NCBI GenBank assembly: GCA_026981615.1
Contig: JALSIH010000153.1
Coordinates: 1-54,053 of the forward strand
Reading direction: 5' to 3'
Length of the DNA stretch: 54,053 bases
Origin: Chitinophagales bacterium
GTDB taxonomy: Bacteria > Bacteroidota > Bacteroidia > Chitinophagales > S012-47
Position 1 is the stretch's first letter, and each line of letters starts with the position of its first letter. The notes beneath the pieces are model-generated. The model did not search any database and had not been told where the DNA came from. It was given only the letters and a program-made list of their open reading frames with translations. Made by a program: the position numbers and the translations under genes. Shown here piece after piece: positions 8,293 to 16,199 of the stretch.

Positions 8293-9445
8293 TGCCCCGA
8301 TTCTTCTTTCCGCCCCGGTTGCGGTTTTGCCGTTTTCTGTTTTTCTGGCGTCTTGCACGCTTTTTCATCTTTTCCTTCTTCTCGAGCGTTTCCAGCGAGA
8401 TATGGCCCACGGTATTGTCCTGGTCAAAGAGGTCCATCTCCACTTCGATGAGCAGGTCTTCGGGTTTTTCGTTGCGGGCATTCATTTCCAGAATTTCCCT
8501 GACCCTTTCTACAGGCACCTTCACATAGAGGGGCTTGTCGCGGTATTTGTAGATCATCAGGCGCCTGAAAATATCGGTCTTCTGAAGATAAGCCGTTCCG
8601 GCTTCGGTTTGCAGCTTCTCGGCCTTGTCGGGAAAGTCCTGCAAGGCCTCGATGTACTGATCCAGTTCATAGTTGAGGCAGCATTTCAGCCGTCCGCATT
8701 GCCCCGAGAGCTTCGACTGATTGATCGACAGGTTTTGATAGCGGGCAGCCGAGGTATTTACGGATTTAAAATCGGTCAGCCAGGTGCTGCAGCAGAGCTC
8801 GCGTCCGCAGGAGCCGATGCCACCGATTTTGCCGGCTTCCTGCCGCGCCCCGATTTGCTTCATCTCCACTTTGGTTCTGAACTCGCGGGCAAACTCTTTG
8901 ATCAGCTGCCGGAAATCCACCCGTCCGTCAGCCGTGTAATAAAAAGTGGTCTTTTTGTTGTCGCCCTGCACTTCCACCGCACCGATTTTCATATTCAGCT
9001 TCAGACTGCGGGCAATGACACGCGACCTGACCATAATTTCATATTCCCGGCTTTTGGCTTCGCGATAGCGCTCGAGGTCATGCTCACCGGCCCTGCGCAG
9101 CAGGTAATATAATTTTTCTTTCGACTTTACCCTCTTTTTGCGCATTTGCAATTTTACCAGCTCGCCACTGAGCGTGATGACTCCGATATCGTGGCCAAAC
9201 TGGGTTTCCACCACCACGCTGTCGCCCGTATCGATGAGGAGTCCCTTTCGCTTGCGATAAAACTCTTTGCGCAGGCCGTTGTTAAAGCTCACTTCCACCA
9301 CATCAAAGGGTTCCGGTGCATAGGCCGGCAAATCGGCCAGCCAGTCGAAGGTGTTCAGTTTATTGCAACTGCCCGTGGCACAGCTGCCGTTGCTTTGGCA
9401 GCCGGCCGGGCTTTTGCTGCTTGTCACACATGTGGCACATCCCAT
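8279..9445 (-). CDS. PSP1-domain protein, RicT/YaaT-like
   Basis: Member of the PSP1 family. The Bacillus homologue RicT (YaaT) forms an Fe-S protein complex that affects RNA processing and development; the Bacteroidota role is not established. The 388-residue protein has a Cys-rich N-terminus (MGCATCVTSSKSPAGC, then CATGSC), the PSP1 core at about 45-290 with GIGSCGRELCCSTWL and SGQCGRLKCCLNYE, and a strongly basic, disordered-looking C-terminal tail (KKRARRQKNRKRQNRNRGG). The paired Cys motifs in the core are the family hallmark; the N-terminal Cys cluster and the basic tail suggest metal and nucleic acid binding (inference). It sits between holB (16 nt upstream) and gldH (14 nt overlap). 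Confidence 0.85.
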   Translation of the reverse strand: MGCATCVTSSKSPAGCQSNGSCATGSCNKLNTFDWLADLPAYAPEPFDVVEVSFNNGLRKEFYRKRKGLLIDTGDSVVVETQFGHDIGVITLSGELVKLQMRKKRVKSKEKLYYLLRRAGEHDLERYREAKSREYEIMVRSRVIARSLKLNMKIGAVEVQGDNKKTTFYYTADGRVDFRQLIKEFAREFRTKVEMKQIGARQEAGKIGGIGSCGRELCCSTWLTDFKSVNTSAARYQNLSINQSKLSGQCGRLKCCLNYELDQYIEALQDFPDKAEKLQTEAGTAYLQKTDIFRRLMIYKYRDKPLYVKVPVERVREILEMNARNEKPEDLLIEVEMDLFDQDNTVGHISLETLEKKEKMKKRARRQKNRKRQNRNRGGKKNRGNEKK

Positions 9446-9461
9446 TTTATCTATCCTTTAT

Positions 9462-10613
9462 TTATCTGATCAGCGCTTCCGCCCTGATCCTTTTTCGTTT
9501 TAAAATTACATCCCCCAAGCGCAGCGAGGCATTGAGCAACTGTACCTTTATGTAGGCATTGCGCTCGATATGGTAGTGCAGGTCTTCAAGCAGGCGCACC
9601 GCGCTTTCATAGGCTTCCAGGTCCATCTTTTCGTTCAGAAAAACCGTCAGCTTTTCATATCCCGGCAAAATACGGGCTGTGTAGCCCGCGCTCATGCCCG
9701 CCTTCAGTGATTCTTCAAAAAAATGCAGTCCGTAGCGTACAAAATACTTCTGCCACTCTCTGCCTTTGGTCGATATCTCGTTGATCCATTCCAGCAGGGC
9801 CGCCCAGTCGGAGCGGGCAATCATCAGCATCCATTGCCGAAAGGTGTCTCCCATGCCCCCCTCCGATTCAGCAGCCAGCTTCAGTGCCCGGGCCAGATCG
9901 CCATCGCTCAGATAGGCCAGCTCACGCGCCCGGCTTTCCTCCATCCCTTCCTTTCGTACGAGATGCTGCAAGATGTCTTCATCGCGTAGCGGATGCAGAC
10001 GATAAACCTGCGTGCGGCTCAAAATGGTGTTGAGCAGTTCGCTTTCGTCTTCGGCCATCAGGATGATATACGTATCCTCCGGGGGTTCTTCAATGATTTT
10101 GAGCAGGCGATTGCCCTCTTTCTTCAGCAACTCCGCCTTCCATACAAGCAGCACCTTGCTCCCCGCCTCAAAGCTTTTCATACCGAGCTTTCTGACGATC
10201 TCACGGCATTCGCGGGCCGTTATGTTGCCCTGTTTATTGGCGGCATCGAGGCGCAGAAGCCAGTCGTTGTAGCTCATCAGCGGGTCTTCCTCAAGGGCCT
10301 GGCGCCACTCTTCCATCCGGTCGCTGCTCAGTGGCGCGTCTTTTTGCTTTTCTTTTTTGACCACCGGAAAAGTGAAGTGCAAGTCCGGATGGATGTATTT
10401 TTCCGTCTTCCTGCAGGCATTGCACTTGCCGCAGAGATCCGTTTCACTACGATTTTCACAAAGAAGATATCCGGCCAGAGCCAGGGCCATGGGCAACAGT
10501 CCCTGCCCGCTTTTGCCGAGCAGCAGAATGGCATGTGCCAGTCGGCCTTCCTGCACCGCCCTCCGCAGGGGCCCCTTAATATGTTCCTGTCCGCTGATTT
10601 CCGAAAAATTCAT
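9462..10613 (-). CDS. holB: DNA polymerase III delta' subunit-like clamp-loader protein
   Basis: Subunit of the sliding-clamp loader of the replicative polymerase. The N-terminal AAA+ domain begins FSEISGQEHIKGPLRRAVQEG and has a P-loop-like LLGKSGQGLLPMA that lacks the Lys-Ser/Thr of a working Walker A, as expected for delta'. A four-cysteine zinc module CENRSETDLCGKCNAC follows, then ARECREIVRKLGMKSFEAGSKVLLVWKAE and LLKIIEEPPEDTYIIL, which are typical of the family. At 383 residues it is a little longer than E. coli HolB (334) but normal for the phylum. It is the first clearly real gene of the holB-PSP1-gldH group. Confidence 0.9.
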   Translation of the reverse strand: MNFSEISGQEHIKGPLRRAVQEGRLAHAILLLGKSGQGLLPMALALAGYLLCENRSETDLCGKCNACRKTEKYIHPDLHFTFPVVKKEKQKDAPLSSDRMEEWRQALEEDPLMSYNDWLLRLDAANKQGNITARECREIVRKLGMKSFEAGSKVLLVWKAELLKKEGNRLLKIIEEPPEDTYIILMAEDESELLNTILSRTQVYRLHPLRDEDILQHLVRKEGMEESRARELAYLSDGDLARALKLAAESEGGMGDTFRQWMLMIARSDWAALLEWINEISTKGREWQKYFVRYGLHFFEESLKAGMSAGYTARILPGYEKLTVFLNEKMDLEAYESAVRLLEDLHYHIERNAYIKVQLLNASLRLGDVILKRKRIRAEALIR

Positions 10614-10628
10614 TTTCCTGTTTTGTTT

Positions 10629-10748
10629 TCAGGGCGAAAGGAGCATTGTCGGCAGATAGTCTTCGGCCATGCATGCCGGAGTTTCGAGTCCGTTTATAAC
10701 ACTGTTTATGCTCTGCTGCTTGATTGCTATTATCTCTTTCCGCCTCAT
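10629..10748 (-). CDS. Possible 39-residue small ORF upstream of holB
   Basis: Too short for the ORF track. From ATG 10748 the minus strand encodes MRRKEIIAIKQQSINSVING followed by 18 more residues and a TGA 15 nt before holB. It lies just downstream of a perfect TAnnTTTG box. The residue mix looks protein-like, with a basic N-terminus, but I recognise no family. A purine-rich GGGAGG sits only 2 nt before the ATG, too close for a normal ribosome site. It could be a leader peptide, a small protein or chance. Confidence 0.25.
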   Translation of the reverse strand: MRRKEIIAIKQQSINSVINGLETPACMAEDYLPTMLLSP

Positions 10749-10772
10749 TCCTCCCATTCATTGCATCCTCAT

Positions 10773-10780
10773 AACAAAAC
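10773..10780 (-). promoter_or_regulatory. Candidate -7 promoter box for holB group
   Basis: The minus strand reads TAGTTTTG, matching TAnnTTTG, in the 5' region of holB. It would start a transcript near 10768 that carries the possible 39-residue ORF and then holB, PSP1 and gldH. No TTG -33 box is seen at the usual spacing. Confidence 0.4.
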
Positions 10781-10959
10781 TACACAATTCATTATTGCCC
10801 TGTGAGGAAATGCCCGAGGGGCCGGTAACGGAGAGTTTAAGAGCGGAGAAGGTAAGGAGTTGGCAAGCGGTAGAAGCGGCCGCTCCGGCTGTTAAAAAAT
10901 GGCCTTAAAAGCATTTCGGTGAATGCTTCTTGCTTTGATTTTGGGAAAAAGAGGTGCCT

Positions 10960-11070
10960 GGTGGTTGGTGGTTGGTGATTGGTGGTTGGTGCTTGGTGGT
11001 TGGTGATTGGTGGTTAGTGGTTGGTGGTTAGTGGTTGGTGGTTAGTGGTTGGTGGTTAGTGGTTGGTGAT
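10960..11070. repeat. G-rich heptamer tandem repeat, about 16 copies
   Basis: Fifteen full 7-nt units and one partial unit of consensus GGTGGTT occur without indels. Variants are GGTGATT, GGTGCTT and AGTGGTT. The last part is a higher-order 14-mer GGTGGTTAGTGGTT repeated four times. The unit length is not a multiple of three and no ORF of note spans it. The plus strand has regularly spaced GG pairs that could form two-quartet G-quadruplexes. It lies in the 499-nt gene-free stretch between the holB promoter region and rng. The copy number probably varies between strains (inference from its regularity). Confidence 0.93.
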
Positions 11071-11154
11071 CCTGATCTGCCCTGACCTGTCCTGACCGAA
11101 GCGTCAGGATCGAGCAAAGCGAGCGTCAGGGCCGGGCAGAGGCAAGTGTCAGGA
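11071..11154. repeat. Nested palindrome, REP-like
   Basis: This begins directly after the heptamer array. The inner stem is TCCTGAC (11090-11096) with GTCAGGA (11103-11109) around a CGAAGC loop. The outer stem is GCCCTGAC (11079-11086) with GTCAGGGC (11125-11132). A further GTCAGGA lies at 11148-11154 and TCTGCCC (11076-11082) can pair with GGGCAGA (11134-11140), so several alternative folds exist. The layout resembles repetitive extragenic palindromes. Only one copy is in this window, so whether it is dispersed in the genome cannot be judged. Confidence 0.6.
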
Positions 11155-11170
11155 GACAGCAAGAATCAAA

Positions 11171-11209
11171 AAAAGAAAACGCCAGGCACATGTAAGCTGG
11201 CGTTTCTTT
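11171..11209 (-). terminator. Rho-independent terminator of rng
   Basis: A 9-bp stem AAACGCCAG / CTGGCGTTT (11177-11185 with 11197-11205) and an 11-nt loop are followed on the minus strand by TTCTTTTTTT. It lies about 40 nt after the rng stop codon. The other strand has only a shorter T run, so the minus direction is favoured. Confidence 0.85.
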
Positions 11210-11247
11210 ATTGAAATGTGGCAGCCGTGATTAAAACCCGGGTTTTC

Positions 11248-12816
11248 TTATTTTTTCTTGCTCTTGTCAAGCGATATCTCTTCTCCGCGGCTGTCGTAGA
11301 TGTGGTACTCTACGATACCGAAGTCGGCATTGCCGGCCACTTTGATGCGTGTGCCGTATTTCAGCAGCCATTGAACGGTTTTGCTTTTCAGGCCTTTTTT
11401 GAGAAAAGCCTCCACAAAGGGGTGCACGATGAGCTTGATGTTTTTCAGCTTCATTTCCTGTGTCAGATGTTCGATTTCCCTTTCAATCTCGTCAATGATC
11501 AGCACCGATGGCTCGATCTTTCCGCTACCGCGGCAGGTCGGGCAGGTTTCGACCGTGGCAATTTTTACCTCGGGCCGCACCCTTTCGCGGGTGATTTGAA
11601 TAAGGCCGAATTTGCTCATCGGCAAAATGGAATGACGGGCATGATCGGGCTCCATGGCATCCTTGAGGGTCTGATAGACCTTGCGCTTGTTGGCAGGCGA
11701 TTTCATATCAATAAAGTCGATGATGATAATGCCGCCAATATCGCGAAGCCTCAGCTGGCGGGCCACTTCCTCTGCCGCTTCGAGGTTGACCTGGAGGGCG
11801 TTGGTCTCCTGGTCGGTGCTGTTGTTCACGCGGTAACCGCTGTTGACATCCACCACGTGGAGGGCCTCGGTGTGCTCGATCACCAGATAGGCTCCGCTGT
11901 CCATGGTGACGGATTTGCCAAAGGCCGACTTGATTTGGCGGGTCACTCCGTAGGCATCGAATATGGGTGTTTTCGATCCGTGATAGGATACGATTTTCTC
12001 TTTGCCGGGCGAAATCTGTGCAATATAGGATTTGACTTCCTGCGCCAGTTTCTTGTCGTCAATGGTAATTTTCGAGTAGGATTCATTGAGGAAATCCCTC
12101 AAAAGGCCCGATGTTTTGTTGATCTCGCTCAGCAGTTGTACCGGAGGCGATACATTGTGCAGCTTGTCATAGATTTCGTACCACTTGTCAACCAGCGACA
12201 TTAAATCTTCATGCAGGTCGGCCACACTTTTGCCCTGGGCCACGGTGCGCACCACCACTCCGAAGTTATTGGGCCGGATGCTCTCAATAAGTTTCTGAAG
12301 GCGCTTGCGTTCCTTGGCGTCTTCGATTTTTTTTGAGATACCGATGGTATTGCTGAAGGGGGCCAATACGAGGTATCTTCCCGGGATGGTGATTTCGGAT
12401 GTCAGGCGGGGGCCTTTTGTCGAGATGGGCTCTTTGAAGACCTGCACCATCAAAGGGTGCTTTTTCGACAGGACATTGTTGATCTTTCCCGTTTTTACAA
12501 TCTCCTTCTCGAGAGGAGCCTTTTCGATCTGGCGATGTTTGCGACTGCCGCTAATTCCAAGATTGGTCCATTTGATGAGTGATTTTACATTCGGCCCCAG
12601 ATCGGTATAATGCAAAAAAGCATCTTTCTGGTAACCGATATCGACAAATGCTGCATTCAACCCGGGATTGATCTTTTTGACCCGTCCGAGAAAAATGTCG
12701 CCAACCTTGAATTTGTCGTTCTCTTTGGCTTCATGAAATTCGACCAACTTCCCGTTTTCGAGAAGGGCAATCTCCACACCACCTGATCCTGATTTCATTA
12801 CTAATTCTCTTTCCAC
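11248..12816 (-). CDS. rng: Ribonuclease G (RNase E/G family)
   Basis: Single-strand endoribonuclease for rRNA and mRNA processing. The 522 residues start with an N-terminal S1 domain (FKVGDIFLGRVKKINPGLNAAFVDIG, with an insertion), then the RNase E/G catalytic core with RDIGGIIIIDFIDMKSPANK, which carries the catalytic aspartates, and the zinc-link motif CPTCRGSGKI. A C-terminal region ends in a lysine-rich tail. The length fits RNase G rather than E. The start is GTG at 12816 (VERELVMKSGSGGVEIALLENGK), which fits the family N-terminus better than the in-frame ATG six codons later. It is 131 nt downstream of the small basic protein gene. Confidence 0.95.
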   Translation of the reverse strand: MERELVMKSGSGGVEIALLENGKLVEFHEAKENDKFKVGDIFLGRVKKINPGLNAAFVDIGYQKDAFLHYTDLGPNVKSLIKWTNLGISGSRKHRQIEKAPLEKEIVKTGKINNVLSKKHPLMVQVFKEPISTKGPRLTSEITIPGRYLVLAPFSNTIGISKKIEDAKERKRLQKLIESIRPNNFGVVVRTVAQGKSVADLHEDLMSLVDKWYEIYDKLHNVSPPVQLLSEINKTSGLLRDFLNESYSKITIDDKKLAQEVKSYIAQISPGKEKIVSYHGSKTPIFDAYGVTRQIKSAFGKSVTMDSGAYLVIEHTEALHVVDVNSGYRVNNSTDQETNALQVNLEAAEEVARQLRLRDIGGIIIIDFIDMKSPANKRKVYQTLKDAMEPDHARHSILPMSKFGLIQITRERVRPEVKIATVETCPTCRGSGKIEPSVLIIDEIEREIEHLTQEMKLKNIKLIVHPFVEAFLKKGLKSKTVQWLLKYGTRIKVAGNADFGIVEYHIYDSRGEEISLDKSKKK

Positions 12817-12947
12817 GCTACTCAGGTTTTCACCCGCCTGATAAAGACTCGCTTATTGCCATAGCAACAGAGTCTGCTCTTGCGGGCAGGTTAATAATTG
12901 TGTTACAATTCTGACGGTATGGTGGTGATGTACGGAAGAAAGAATGA

Positions 12948-13040
12948 TTATTTCTTCTTCTTGTGCCTGTTTTTTCTCAGGCGTTTTTTTCGCTTGTGTG
13001 TTGCGATCTTATGTCTTTTACGTTTTTTACCGCTTGGCAT
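12948..13040 (-). CDS. 30-residue basic protein with AURKAIP1/COX24-like domain
   Basis: Too short for the ORF track. The minus strand encodes 30 residues, MPSGKKRKRHKIATHKRKKR plus LRKNRHKKKK, of which about two thirds are Lys, Arg or His. This very conserved peptide occurs widely in Bacteroidota and carries the AURKAIP1/COX24 signature, a domain also found in a mitochondrial small-subunit ribosomal protein. A ribosome-bound role is therefore likely but inferred. It starts 6 nt after the TPR gene stop and probably belongs to the HU-TPR transcript. Confidence 0.88.
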   Translation of the reverse strand: MPSGKKRKRHKIATHKRKKRLRKNRHKKKK

Positions 13041-13046
13041 GATCTC

Positions 13047-13847
13047 TTAGTTTTTTAATTTCTTTAATATATTTTCTATCTCTTTTTTCAATTCCGGATC
13101 GGCCTTTTTCAGGGCCTTTTCAAGATACGGAATAGCTTTAACTTCTTCATGCATAGCCACATAGGCTTTTGCAATGGTGCTCAGCGCCAGGGGATTCAGC
13201 GAATCGCTTTTCAGCACCGTATTCATGCGAATAATGGCTTTGTCGTACTGTCCGTTCACCATATTCATTTTTCCCAGGGTGAGGTTGGCCGGCACATTCA
13301 GCGAGTCTTTTCTGACGATGCCCAGCAGGCGCTGCACTCCGTTCATCACGTTTCCCCGGCCCATTATTTCCACTGTGGCCAGGCCTGCCAGTGCCTCCGG
13401 ATTGTCCGGGTCGCTGGCGAGAATGTCCTCATACACCGAAGCGGCCGTTTCGTAGAGGAAAAACGTGAGGTTTTGCCCCGCTTCGCTGCTTCGCCCTGCC
13501 TCTGCCGCATCCAGCAGTTTTCTCCCGGCATTCAGGCGGTTTGGCAGGCTTGTATCGATTTCCAGCGTCCGGAAAGCGTAGAGTGCGGCTACCTGTTGAA
13601 AACCGAGCGAATCCCAAAGATCGGATTCCCGTTTGAGGGCCTGCACTTTTTCCTGCTCGCTGCCGGCCCTGTTTACAGCTGCTTCTGCTCCTGCAAGCAA
13701 AGTTCTCCGGAAACTGTCGAGCTGCTCCCAGGCACGGCTGCGCTGTTCCTCGATCGGGTTCTTCTTTTGCGGCTCACTCCGCATGAGATACAGGGCAACG
13801 ATCAATACCATCCCGGCTGCTATGACGATGCCCTGTCTGTGACTCAC
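13047..13847 (-). CDS. Membrane-anchored tetratricopeptide repeat protein
   Basis: The 266-residue protein starts with a short Arg-containing N-terminus and one membrane segment (GIVIAAGMVLIVALYLM, about residues 6-22), after which the body is helical. TPR-like units are visible around residues 140-265 (ILASDPDNPEALAGLATVEI, YDKAIIRMNTVLKSDSLNPL and AIPYLEKALKKADPELKKEI). It probably acts as a protein-binding scaffold outside the membrane; the partner is unknown. The start is GTG at 13847, which overlaps the HU stop as GTGA, so it is coupled to the HU gene. The HU-TPR-COX24-rng order recurs in the phylum. Confidence 0.8.
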   Translation of the reverse strand: MSHRQGIVIAAGMVLIVALYLMRSEPQKKNPIEEQRSRAWEQLDSFRRTLLAGAEAAVNRAGSEQEKVQALKRESDLWDSLGFQQVAALYAFRTLEIDTSLPNRLNAGRKLLDAAEAGRSSEAGQNLTFFLYETAASVYEDILASDPDNPEALAGLATVEIMGRGNVMNGVQRLLGIVRKDSLNVPANLTLGKMNMVNGQYDKAIIRMNTVLKSDSLNPLALSTIAKAYVAMHEEVKAIPYLEKALKKADPELKKEIENILKKLKN

Positions 13848-14152
13848 CCGTTATTGAGTTTTTGATGCAATTCTTTGCTGTCCTTCACCATTTCCTGAAA
13901 TACTTTGGAGGGTTTGAAGGCCGGAATAAAATGCTCCGGTATCTCTATTGCCACATTTTTTTTGATGTTTCGTCCGATTTTTTTTGCGCGCTTTTTGGTA
14001 ATAAAACTTCCAAATCCGCGGATATACACATTCTCACCCTGGGCCAATGCATCTTTCACTTCCTTGAAAAAGGCTTCGAGGGTTACCAATACATCCACCT
14101 TGGGTACTCCGGTCTTCTCTGAAATATCAGATATCAAATCTGCTTTTCTCAT
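13844..14152 (-). CDS. HU-family nucleoid DNA-binding protein
   Basis: Histone-like dimeric protein that bends DNA. The start at ATG 14152 gives 102 residues beginning MRKADLISDISEKTGVPK; the ORF track adds 36 upstream codons that are unlike HU and cover the promoter region. The body has the usual HU layout: N-terminal helices with VTLEAFFKEVKDALAQGENV, then the beta-arm region starting IRGFGSFITKKRAKKIGRN and a C-terminal helix with a short extra tail. HU is usually about 90 residues, so the tail EMVKDSKELHQKLNNG is mildly long. The stop overlaps the TPR gene start. Confidence 0.95.
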   Translation of the reverse strand: MRKADLISDISEKTGVPKVDVLVTLEAFFKEVKDALAQGENVYIRGFGSFITKKRAKKIGRNIKKNVAIEIPEHFIPAFKPSKVFQEMVKDSKELHQKLNNG

Positions 14153-14279
14153 TTTGTCTGTAATATTTTGAAATTCAATAATTCCCGCATTCAATATGCG
14201 GAGGGCAAATTTCACAATTTTATTTAAAAGATTGAAAATTAGTTTGAAAGGATTTCTCATAAGCCCCGATTTTTAATGC

Positions 14280-14307
14280 AAAAGAGCCTTCCTGCCGGCT
14301 CTTTTTT
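14280..14307. terminator. Bidirectional terminator-like hairpin between divergent genes
   Basis: The stem AAAAGAGCC / GGCTCTTTT (9 bp) has an 8-nt loop and a T run on the plus strand, with a shorter T run on the minus strand. It sits between the HU gene (leftward) and the T9SS cargo gene (rightward), directly before the -33 element of the latter. It ends no known gene in either direction and may insulate the two promoters. Confidence 0.6.
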
Positions 14308-14309
14308 GC

Positions 14310-14339
14310 TTGCAGATGCTCATTTATTGATTATCTTAG
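14310..14339 (+). promoter_or_regulatory. Bacteroidota-type promoter for T9SS cargo gene
   Basis: TTG (14310-14312), 19 nt, then TATCTTAG (14332-14339) gives a -33/-7 pair of the Bacteroidota type with one mismatch to TAnnTTTG. The start would be near 14344, 13 nt before the ATG at 14357. It lies downstream of the ORF-track start at 14276, which rules that start out. Confidence 0.65.
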
Positions 14340-14356
14340 TGGTTTACAAGAATTTA

Positions 14357-16168
14357 ATGTTGCGAATTTCTTTTACATTCTTTTTTTTGATCCTGCTCTT
14401 TTCGCTTGAAGCACAGGGACAGGTGCGCAGCAAAAGCGCTGTCGCAGCGGGGGGGCATGTGTATCGTCCGGGAGAAGGCTCAGGGATCCACCAGATGACC
14501 TTCTTTCAGGCCATTCCGAAGCAAAACCGGAGGGCCGGAGTGCCATGGCGCGGTGTTCGGGCGCGTGCTGCCGGAAGCCGGGTGATCGCGCCCCGCGGCA
14601 AACAGCCGCCCGTCATCATTCGTTCTTTTAACGGCAACCCCTTCAATTTCAGAGTGCCGAACGACAACAGCATTGCCGTTTCGAAATCGGGGAAAGTGAT
14701 CAGTGTTATCAATGCTTCGGTGCATTGTTATACGGAGGAGGGCGAGCTTCAAAGTGCTTTCACCCTTGACGACATGGCTTCAACCCTTGGCCTCCATGCC
14801 CTGAAATTTGATCCCAGGGTCATCTATGACCCGCTGGCCGATCGTTTTATTATCTTGTTTCTCAACGGACAGGCCGACAGCAACTCCCACATTGTCCTGG
14901 CCTTTGCCAATGACAGCGACCCAGCTGCGGGCTGGAATCTTTACGCCATTCCGGCTTCACCGGAAGCAGGCGGGCAAAAAGTGGACTTTCCCGCAGTCTC
15001 AATCAGTGCCGACCATCTTTTTATTAGCGGAAATATTTTCGTCAAAGAAGATGACGGCTATCAGTTCAGCGAGTCGGTCATCTGGAAAGTAAACAAATCA
15101 GGAGGCTATCAGGGGCAAATACTTAGTTACGATTATTTTGACCGGATACGATTTGCCGCCCGTCCCTTTTTCTCAATCCTGCCTGTCAACTCGCTGGGTG
15201 TGCGCAACCCGAACAGTGCCTTTTTTGTAGCCAATTACGGGGAAGACACACAGAACGATTCCGTTTTTGTCTTGAAATTGCTGCAACGGGAGGGCATGAA
15301 CGATACGATGGAAATTATAGCATTGAAAGCCGACCAGCCCTATTATTTTCCGCCACTGGCCCGCCAGCCGGGTGTGGAATATCTGGAAACCAACGATGCC
15401 CGTATTTCGGGGGCTTTCCTGAAGGACGGAGAGTTGCAGTTTGTAGCCACTACAGGCATTCCGGGCGAAAGTGTCAGCGGAATTTACCACGGCATTGTTC
15501 ACGGGGCGGAGGGCCCGGCTCCCACGATGCACAGCAATATCATACATTTCGAAAATTTATATGCAGCCTATCCCAATATTGCATCCATGTCGGAAAATGA
15601 GGGTGAGAAGAAGGCGCTTATCGTTTTTAATTTTAGCGGGGTGGATCGCTATCCGGGCTTTGGGGCTGTCTTTTACGACAGTGTTCAGCCTTATTCCAAA
15701 ATGATTGTCCTCAAAGAAGGCAGTTCATCGGTGACCATTCAGCCCGGAGAGATCAATCGCTGGGGCGACTACACGGGCATACAGAGAGATTACTCGGGCG
15801 CGGGCATGGCCTGGGCTTCGGGTTCTTACGGTCGCGGGAATACCCACAAAACATGGATATCTTATCTTGCCATACCGGAATACAACGGCATATCAAGTCC
15901 GGGTATTCCGAAAGAAATTTCTCTTTTCCCCAATCCGATACACATTGATTTTAATCTTGAGTTCGCCATTGAGCGGCCGGGGACGGTGATACTCGAGTTG
16001 CTTGATGCAAACGGGAAGGTCCTTCGCAAACTTTTTAACGATTACCTCGATCCGGGGCAAATTCAGCTTTCCTTTTCGGCAGAGACCCTTTCACCGGGCA
16101 TTTACTTTGTTGTCATGCGTTCGGCATCGGGCGAAAAAATAGCCACCCGAAAGATCATAAAACTCTGA
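14357..16168 (+). CDS. Secreted protein with C-terminal T9SS type A sorting domain
   Basis: Probable type IX secretion cargo. From ATG 14357 the protein has 603 residues: a Sec signal peptide MLRISFTFFFLILLFSLEAQ, a large central region of unknown fold (it contains DPRVIYDPLADRFIILFLNG and repeated beta-rich stretches), and a C-terminal sorting domain starting about EISLFPNPIHIDFNLEF and ending GIYFVVMRSASGEKIATRKI. The SLFPNP start and the GIYF-x-V and KIIKL end are the hallmarks of the T9SS type A domain (TIGR04183), which directs export over the outer membrane and is then cleaved. The function of the main body is unknown. It stands next to mutY and the gld genes. Confidence 0.88.
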   Translation: MLRISFTFFFLILLFSLEAQGQVRSKSAVAAGGHVYRPGEGSGIHQMTFFQAIPKQNRRAGVPWRGVRARAAGSRVIAPRGKQPPVIIRSFNGNPFNFRVPNDNSIAVSKSGKVISVINASVHCYTEEGELQSAFTLDDMASTLGLHALKFDPRVIYDPLADRFIILFLNGQADSNSHIVLAFANDSDPAAGWNLYAIPASPEAGGQKVDFPAVSISADHLFISGNIFVKEDDGYQFSESVIWKVNKSGGYQGQILSYDYFDRIRFAARPFFSILPVNSLGVRNPNSAFFVANYGEDTQNDSVFVLKLLQREGMNDTMEIIALKADQPYYFPPLARQPGVEYLETNDARISGAFLKDGELQFVATTGIPGESVSGIYHGIVHGAEGPAPTMHSNIIHFENLYAAYPNIASMSENEGEKKALIVFNFSGVDRYPGFGAVFYDSVQPYSKMIVLKEGSSSVTIQPGEINRWGDYTGIQRDYSGAGMAWASGSYGRGNTHKTWISYLAIPEYNGISSPGIPKEISLFPNPIHIDFNLEFAIERPGTVILELLDANGKVLRKLFNDYLDPGQIQLSFSAETLSPGIYFVVMRSASGEKIATRKIIKL

Positions 16169-16199
16169 AAAGACGGGGCCGCACTTTAATATTGTCCCT

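Noticed and set aside
12817-12947. Hairpins in the rng leader (GACTC...GAGTC and TTGC...GCAA)
   Set aside because: The stems are short and alternative. An autoregulatory role as in RNase E is possible but not supported by this sequence alone.
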